Source: Bacillota bacterium (GTDB lineage Bacteria; Bacillota; Clostridia; Peptostreptococcales; Anaerovoracaceae). From it: 9,981 bases of DNA. The position numbers and the translations under genes were made by a program. The stretch covers positions 1 to 9,981 of the forward strand of contig JAGBGL010000126.1 of NCBI GenBank assembly GCA_017936025.1, written 5' to 3'. Under the pieces are notes generated by a model. It did not search any database. It worked only from the letters and a program-made list of their open reading frames with translations, and was not told the DNA's origin. Shown in pieces: positions 6,296 through 9,981 of this stretch; within the stretch, counting starts at the first letter, position 1; the number at the start of each line of letters is the position of its first letter.

Positions 6296-6304
6296 ATAAT
6301 ACCA
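6296..6304 (-). promoter_or_regulatory. Extended -10 promoter of the toxin mRNA
   Basis: Read on the - strand, TGG (6304-6302) is followed by TATTAT (6301-6296), an extended -10 with five of six consensus bases. No good -35 lies 16-18 bases upstream. Start of transcription would be near 6289, leaving a leader of about 40 bases before the toxin ATG. A TTGTCA about 8 bases upstream is too close to serve as its -35. Confidence 0.6.
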
Positions 6305-6328
6305 TAAATGACAAAAAATGGAATGAAT

Positions 6329-6349
6329 AAATGTAAAAAATTTACATTT
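6329..6349. repeat. Perfect 9-bp inverted repeat, possible operator
   Basis: AAATGTAAA (6329-6337) and TTTACATTT (6341-6349) are exact reverse complements around AAA. The repeat ends just before the GNAT ribosome site and lies about 40-60 bases upstream of the toxin transcription start. It could be an operator for either gene or a weak AU-rich leader hairpin. I cannot assign a regulator. Confidence 0.5.
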
Positions 6350-6366
6350 GGAAAGGCTCGGAAAGG

Positions 6367-6822
6367 ATGAGATATGAAATCCTGAGAATTGATAATAATC
6401 CGGAACTGGCTGATAAAGCAGCTGTCTGGTTTCATGAAAAATGGAATATAGGAAAAGAACTTTATTTGGAAAGTATTAAAGAGTCGCTTGATGATAGACG
6501 GTCTTTCCCGAAATGGTATCTTACTATGAATGATGAGAGAATAATCGCAGGTGCCGGAGTCATATCAAATGACTTTCATACACGCAAGGAACTGATACCT
6601 AATGTGTGCGCAGTTTATGTGGAGCCTGATTTCCGCGGACAGGGAATTGCAGGGAAGTTACTGACATATATCTGTGATGATATGGCCGCAAAAGGAATAC
6701 ACACATTATATCTCATTACAGAACACGAAAACTTTTATGAACGTTACGGCTGGGAGTTCATGACGATAATCGAAGATGATGAAGGCCTGGATATGAGATT
6801 GTACAGACATATACAGAAATAA
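6367..6822 (+). CDS. GNAT family N-acetyltransferase
   Basis: 151-residue protein with a Gcn5-related acetyltransferase fold. Motif A is intact: VCAVYVEPDFRGQGIAGKLL (80-99), with the RGQGIA pyrophosphate loop at 90-95 that binds acetyl-CoA. The C-terminal FYERYGWEF (123-131) is the typical motif B segment holding the Tyr that often acts as general acid. The substrate is unknown. A WFHEKW segment near the N terminus recalls GNAT groups active on small molecules, without proof. A GGAAAGG site at 6350-6356 lies 10 bases upstream, with a second copy abutting the ATG. The gene stands alone, after the toxin-antitoxin locus and convergent with the next gene. Confidence 0.9.
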   Translation: MRYEILRIDNNPELADKAAVWFHEKWNIGKELYLESIKESLDDRRSFPKWYLTMNDERIIAGAGVISNDFHTRKELIPNVCAVYVEPDFRGQGIAGKLLTYICDDMAAKGIHTLYLITEHENFYERYGWEFMTIIEDDEGLDMRLYRHIQK

Positions 6823-6826
6823 AAAC

Positions 6827-6866
6827 AGCGAATCAGTTCAGTTACTGCTTCGCTTATATGTTTTTT
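6827..6866. terminator. Bidirectional terminator between convergent genes
   Basis: AGCGAA (6827-6832) pairs with TTCGCT (6849-6854). After a T/C mismatch, CAGT (6834-6837) pairs with ACTG (6844-6847) around a 6-base loop. TTTTTT follows at 6861-6866 on the + strand, and on the - strand the hairpin is followed by GTTTTTATTTC. It can serve the GNAT gene and the opposing hydrolase gene. Confidence 0.75.
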
Positions 6867-6869
6867 GTA

Positions 6870-7643
6870 TCAGAATCTCAGTGACAGGCAAGTAAGGCTG
6901 CCGTCGATTTTACGGAATTCATCTGTACTTACGACCTTAACAGGATAGCCGAGATCTTCGATGATTTTCAGCGTTTTAGGGTACCCTTCAGGAACGAGAA
7001 CAGTGCCGTTGATGTTCATGCTGTTGATTGCATAAAGCTCATCTGCTTCCACAACAAAACGGTTGAAGTCCTTAAATGATGGCTCTTCGTTCATTACAGG
7101 GGAGACGAGCATATTATTGTTTTCCAGATAAATTACAAAGTCTTTCAGATGCAGGCCTTCTGTTACAGGAACGGTAGATGATGTATAGCCGAACTGAGTA
7201 ACAATATCATTGAACTGGCGTGCCCCTTCTGCATTAGTACGGTCAGACTGACCGATGTAGAAATGATTGCCGACTTTCATGACGTCGCCGCCTTCCATCG
7301 TGCCGGGTGCTTCTATAAAGAATATCTGAGAGTCGTCGTAGAACTTCTGTATTGTATCCAGGATCTCAAATTTTTCACCGTTGCGGGAATCTTTTGGAGA
7401 GTTGGTGATAATTGCGCAGTGCTCCATGACTACCGCAGGGTCTTCGACAAAGCAGGAGTCCGGATATCTTTCGTCGCCTTCCAGATCAGTTACTTCCAGT
7501 CCCAGTTCTTCCAGTACTGCAACATACTGTGCATGCTGCTCGATTGCTTTATTGTAATCAGGTGTGCCTTCGCCGAACATGGCAGTTGTGATACCATCGA
7601 CCAGTGCGCGGCAAGGTTTTCTTGTTATTGCTTTTGTAAACAT
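6870..7643 (-). CDS. Dimethylarginine dimethylaminohydrolase (DDAH) family protein
   Basis: 257-residue enzyme of the pentein (guanidino-group-modifying) superfamily, closest in pattern to N(G),N(G)-dimethylarginine dimethylaminohydrolase, which yields citrulline and dimethylamine. By comparison from memory with the Pseudomonas enzyme, the nucleophile is Cys252 in DGSLTCLSLRF at the extreme C terminus and the catalytic His is His165 in GLHLKD. Acidic residues that hold the guanidino group are in FVEDP (65-69) and MEGGDV (116-121). The length equals that of bacterial DDAHs. The ribosome site AGGAGG (7656-7651) is 7 bases from the ATG. The true substrate might be another guanidine or ureido compound; arginine deiminases are longer. 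The gene has its own promoter overlapping that of the divergent GNAT. Confidence 0.9.
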   Translation of the reverse strand: MFTKAITRKPCRALVDGITTAMFGEGTPDYNKAIEQHAQYVAVLEELGLEVTDLEGDERYPDSCFVEDPAVVMEHCAIITNSPKDSRNGEKFEILDTIQKFYDDSQIFFIEAPGTMEGGDVMKVGNHFYIGQSDRTNAEGARQFNDIVTQFGYTSSTVPVTEGLHLKDFVIYLENNNMLVSPVMNEEPSFKDFNRFVVEADELYAINSMNINGTVLVPEGYPKTLKIIEDLGYPVKVVSTDEFRKIDGSLTCLSLRF

Positions 7644-7670
7644 ATAAAATCCTCCTGTGAGTTTTTATAT

Positions 7671-7699
7671 ATGATATAATGGATGACAGAATTAGTCAA
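7671..7699 (-). promoter_or_regulatory. Promoter of the DDAH-family gene
   Basis: On the - strand, TTGACT (7699-7694) and TATCAT (7676-7671) are separated by exactly 17 bases; each hexamer has five of six consensus bases. Transcription would begin about 20 bases before the AGGAGG ribosome site. Confidence 0.75.
7672..7680 (+). promoter_or_regulatory. Extended -10 promoter of the second GNAT gene
   Basis: TGATATAAT: a perfect TATAAT (7675-7680) preceded by TG (7672-7673). No good -35 is seen. Transcription would start near 7687, after the ATG at 7683, which supports the later start codon at 7713. The -10 shares bases 7675-7676 with the -10 of the opposing gene. Confidence 0.7.
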
Positions 7700-7712
7700 T
7701 CGGAGGATTAGA

Positions 7713-8204
7713 ATGAACCAGGAACTGAAGCTGGTACGAGCTTATGAACATCCCGGACAGGTCAGAGAACTGTTCACAGAATATATGGATATGCTGATCG
7801 AAGGGGACAGTACATTTATAAAATATATGGAGATACAGAACTACGATGACGAAATCGCGCATCTTGATGTTAAATACAAAGAGCCGGAGAACAGGCTGTA
7901 TCTGCTTTATGTCAACGGGCAGCTGGCCGGAAGCATCGGGATGCTGCAGTTTGATGACAAAAGCTGTGAGCTGAAACGGCTGTATTTGAAAAAGGAATTC
8001 AGGGGCAGGAATCTCAGCGATTTCCTTGTGGAAAGGATCATAGAGGATGCCCGTGACGCCGGTTACGAATACATGCTGCTGGATACGATGCCGTTCCTGC
8101 CAAAGGCTTATCAGCTGTATAAGAAACATGGTTTTTATGATATCCCCAAATACAGAGAAAGCCCAATCGATGTGGCGTATTATATGAGACTGGATTTAAA
8201 ATAG
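7713..8204 (+). CDS. GNAT family N-acetyltransferase with altered acetyl-CoA loop
   Basis: 163-residue GNAT protein. The order of motifs fits a common bacterial group: LYLLYVNGQLAGSIGML (62-78), CELKRLYLKKEFRG (85-98), YMLLDTMP (120-127), AYQLYKKHGFYDIP (132-145) and a final MRLDL. The pyrophosphate loop reads RGRNLS (97-102), where R-x-x-G-x-G/A is usual, so both small residues are replaced by Asn and Ser. Acetyl-CoA binding may be weakened or different. ATG 7713 is chosen over ATG 7683 because CGGAGGA at 7701-7707 lies just upstream and the promoter would start transcription after 7683. The substrate is unknown. Confidence 0.87.
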   Translation: MNQELKLVRAYEHPGQVRELFTEYMDMLIEGDSTFIKYMEIQNYDDEIAHLDVKYKEPENRLYLLYVNGQLAGSIGMLQFDDKSCELKRLYLKKEFRGRNLSDFLVERIIEDARDAGYEYMLLDTMPFLPKAYQLYKKHGFYDIPKYRESPIDVAYYMRLDLK

Positions 8205-8250
8205 ATATGTTGTGGTGATGCCTTGAAGTCACCTATAGGAATCGAACCCA

Positions 8251-8298
8251 AGAGAGACGGTCGAACACAGGAAATAAGTGTTTGTATCGTCTCTTTTT
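8251..8298 (+). terminator. Terminator after the second GNAT gene
   Basis: AGAGACG (8253-8259) pairs with CGTCTCT (8288-8294). An inner stem AACAC/GTGTT closes the 9-base loop after a small internal loop. TTTTT at 8294-8298 follows on the + strand. On the - strand no T-run follows, so it mainly serves the + strand gene. Confidence 0.75.
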
Positions 8299-8314
8299 AT
8301 ATGATTAAACGTCA

Positions 8315-9268
8315 TTATCTGCATTCTATTTCATAGGTGATATGAGAAAACAGCTCTGCAACGCAGTCCTCGATTTCATCGATGTGCTCACCGGTATCCA
8401 GGATAATGTCAGGTGCGGTATTTTCATTATATCTCCGGTACCAGATGCGGTGCTGGTGAGGTGTGTGGCCATGCTTCTTTTTGAATTCCCGGTAAAAAAA
8501 TTTAGGATCAGAGAATCCTACCTGATAGCCGATATCAGGTACCGGGATATCCGGATGGCAGAGCAGGAGGTGCTCAGAGTGATATACTCTGATTTCATGC
8601 AGGAAATTCCGGAAAGTTTTTAATGAAGACTCCTTGAAGAAGCGGGAAAGATAGTTATAGCTGATGTGCTCCTGTTCACAGATATCATGCATCGTGATCT
8701 TTTCGGCATAATGTTCCAGCATATACGCCATTATGCGTTCGAATCTGTCCATCATTTCCGGAGGATACATTTCTTCGTCTACGTTTATGTGGTTGTAGTA
8801 CTGGAAATGCTTTCGTATTATGCCCAGTATTTTTTCTGAGAAATCTGTAATGCGAGGGTCACAGTTGTCATTGATATAACAGGAAAGGAGTGCCAGCAGA
8901 AGCATCCGTATTCTGTTTATGTGATGCAGACGTTTGGGATCGGTATCATTGCTGCTGCAGATGTAATACAGCAGATTATATCCTTTTCCGGAAAAAAGAG
9001 GGTGGTTCAGATTAAAATGAAAAGAAACCATAAGATTTTCCTCATCCGAGGTTACAGAATGGATATCGAACATATCTGTCTGGATGATATCGCCGGCATG
9101 CAGGATATGTTTTTCGTGCATATTGTAAACAGTTGCACTGCCTCTCAGGCACATTACTGTTTCAATAGTATCATTGTGATAATGTGGTACCTGACGTGTG
9201 CTTTTATATATTGTTATTACGACAGGAAGCGTACCGTCGAAATTGGGAGTTATCTGTTTGGCAAACAC
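8315..9268 (-). CDS. AraC family transcriptional regulator with cupin-like sensor domain
   Basis: 317-residue regulator. The N-terminal half (about 10-100) is a cupin-like ligand-binding domain: HYHNDTIETVMCLRGSATVY, then HAGDIIQ. The C-terminal AraC DNA-binding domain has two helix-turn-helices: ITMHDICEQEHISYNYLSRFFKE and DIGYQVGFSDPKFFYREFKKKHGHTPHQHR. About 40 further residues, rich in acidic residues, follow the usual end of the family, which is unusual. Start: a GTG at 9277 lies inside the GAGGTG Shine-Dalgarno sequence itself, so the next GTG at 9268, 6 bases after that site, is preferred. It is divergent from the dehydrogenase gene, its likely target. Confidence 0.88.
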   Translation of the reverse strand: MFAKQITPNFDGTLPVVITIYKSTRQVPHYHNDTIETVMCLRGSATVYNMHEKHILHAGDIIQTDMFDIHSVTSDEENLMVSFHFNLNHPLFSGKGYNLLYYICSSNDTDPKRLHHINRIRMLLLALLSCYINDNCDPRITDFSEKILGIIRKHFQYYNHINVDEEMYPPEMMDRFERIMAYMLEHYAEKITMHDICEQEHISYNYLSRFFKESSLKTFRNFLHEIRVYHSEHLLLCHPDIPVPDIGYQVGFSDPKFFYREFKKKHGHTPHQHRIWYRRYNENTAPDIILDTGEHIDEIEDCVAELFSHITYEIECR

Positions 9269-9303
9269 TGTAATCACCTCAAAAATAGTTTGTATTCATC
9301 TAA

Positions 9304-9332
9304 ATAATAGCAAATAAGAATAAAAATGTCTA
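9304..9332 (-). promoter_or_regulatory. Promoter of the AraC-type regulator gene
   Basis: On the - strand, TAGACA (9332-9327) and TATTAT (9309-9304) are 17 bases apart, five of six consensus bases each. TGC before the -10 makes it an extended -10. Confidence 0.75.
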
Positions 9333-9355
9333 TTTTTTTGCGTATATACACAGGA

Positions 9356-9361
9356 TATAAT
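9356..9361 (+). promoter_or_regulatory. Candidate -10 of the dehydrogenase gene
   Basis: Perfect TATAAT at 9356-9361. The hexamer 17 bases upstream is TTTTTT (9333-9338), a poor -35, as expected of a promoter that needs an activator. It abuts the -35 of the divergent AraC gene. The leader of about 65 bases can form a small hairpin, CAGGA (9370-9374) with TCCTG (9379-9383). Confidence 0.5.
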
Positions 9362-9432
9362 ATATGTAACAGGAAATCTCCTGACTGATGTTGAGGAGCA
9401 TGTAAAAGTATAAGCTGGACGGGGGGATCGGA

Positions 9433-9981
9433 ATGAATATGTTTTCTTTAGAAGGAAAAATCGCAGTTGTTACGGGCGCGGGATCAGGATTAGGTCTGGC
9501 AACTGCAAAAAGGTTTAAAGATGCCGGGGCACTGGTGACAATGGCTGATATAAATGAAAACACGCTGGATTTTGCTGAACAGATGGGCTGCTATTTTGTG
9601 AAGACAGATGTCAGCAAAGAAGATGATGTGAAAACTCTGATGGAAAAAACTGTAGAGCATTTCGGTAGAAAAATCGATATAATAGTGAATAATGCAGGTA
9701 TAATCTGTCCGGAAGAACTGCTCGTAAATGCGGAGAAAGATACATACGAAAGGTTATTTTCCGTAAATGTTATGGGAGCTGTGTTTGGTATAAAACATGG
9801 ACAGCAGCACATGAATGACGGAGGTGTTATTCTCAATACAGCTTCTAATTCTGCCAACGGAGACTATGCAGGATATGGGCCTTATATCATGAGCAAGATT
9901 TCTGTAGTAGGAATAACCAAAGTTGCGGCAATCGAGTTAGCAGGGCGAAATATAAGAGTCAACTGTATATGTCCGAACACC
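9433..9981 (+). CDS. Short-chain dehydrogenase/reductase (SDR), 5' part
   Basis: The first 183 residues of a classical SDR; the gene continues past the window, and such proteins usually have about 250 residues. The cofactor motif TGAGSGLG spans 14-21. Asp39 at the end of strand 2 suggests NAD(H) rather than NADP(H). NNAG is at 86-89, and the catalytic tetrad is Asn112, Ser138, Tyr151 and Lys155 (YIMSK). The substrate cannot be read from this part. ATG 9433 follows a G-rich ribosome site (six G at 9421-9426) by 6 bases; ATG 9439 is possible. Its position opposite the AraC gene suggests induction by that regulator's ligand, perhaps for sugar alcohol or sterol-type oxidation, which is inference. 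Confidence 0.92.
   Translation, partial: MNMFSLEGKIAVVTGAGSGLGLATAKRFKDAGALVTMADINENTLDFAEQMGCYFVKTDVSKEDDVKTLMEKTVEHFGRKIDIIVNNAGIICPEELLVNAEKDTYERLFSVNVMGAVFGIKHGQQHMNDGGVILNTASNSANGDYAGYGPYIMSKISVVGITKVAAIELAGRNIRVNCICPNT

Noticed and set aside
6166..6435. 89-codon - strand ORF across the toxin region
   Set aside because: It covers the toxin in another frame, starts inside the GNAT gene and has no Shine-Dalgarno site; the strong ribosome site in this stretch belongs to the 29-residue frame.
8214..8222. Copy of GGTGATGCC from the antitoxin RNA, suggesting a second antitoxin
   Set aside because: No ATTATGAACAC repeat, convergent promoter or hydrophobic small ORF is nearby, so a chance 9-base match is the simpler reading.
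8232..8250. tRNA T-arm-like sequence on the - strand (GGGTTCGATTCC)
   Set aside because: The T-loop pattern is there, but no matching 5' acceptor strand, D-arm or anticodon arm is found upstream and the 3' end lacks CCA. At most it is a remnant; chance similarity is as likely.

Overview
The window looks like a chromosomal segment of a Gram-positive anaerobe of the class Clostridia (Bacillota). The reasons are strong AGGAGG-type ribosome binding sites, consensus sigma-A promoters (often extended -10), protein families with a clostridial flavour, moderate GC content and tight co-directional operons. The family cannot be fixed from the sequence alone. No rRNA, tRNA, insertion sequence, prophage or CRISPR array is visible.

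Left part (1-1613, + strand): three overlapping genes read as one operon. They are the 3' part of a metallo-beta-lactamase-fold hydrolase (COG1237 type), recX (modulator of RecA) and tcdA (cyclisation of t6A in tRNA). A 108-base gap with a plausible promoter then leads into a second + strand operon (1722-5991). It holds an unannotated 46-residue membrane peptide, a WYL-domain transcriptional regulator that overlaps it, rmuC, a metallophosphoesterase, and deoB (phosphopentomutase, nucleoside salvage).

Centre (5992-6366): this stretch looks like an intergenic gap but holds a complete type I toxin-antitoxin locus of the Fst/par architecture, the highlight of the window. A consensus promoter on the + strand makes an RNA of about 70 nt. 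On the - strand an extended -10 promoter makes an mRNA of about 200 nt encoding a 29-residue hydrophobic peptide (6248-6159). The two transcripts converge on one shared 13-bp terminator hairpin. Two direct repeats, one at the 5' side of the small RNA and one over the toxin start and Shine-Dalgarno region, make the RNAs complementary exactly where the toxin is translated. The toxin ribosome binding site can also fold into its own sequestering hairpin.

Right part (6367-9981): a GNAT acetyltransferase (+) converges on a dimethylarginine dimethylaminohydrolase-family enzyme (-) through a bidirectional terminator. That enzyme is divergent from a second GNAT (+), with -10 elements that overlap. The second GNAT converges on an AraC-type regulator (-). 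The AraC gene is divergent from a classical short-chain dehydrogenase (+) that runs off the window, a typical regulator/target divergon.
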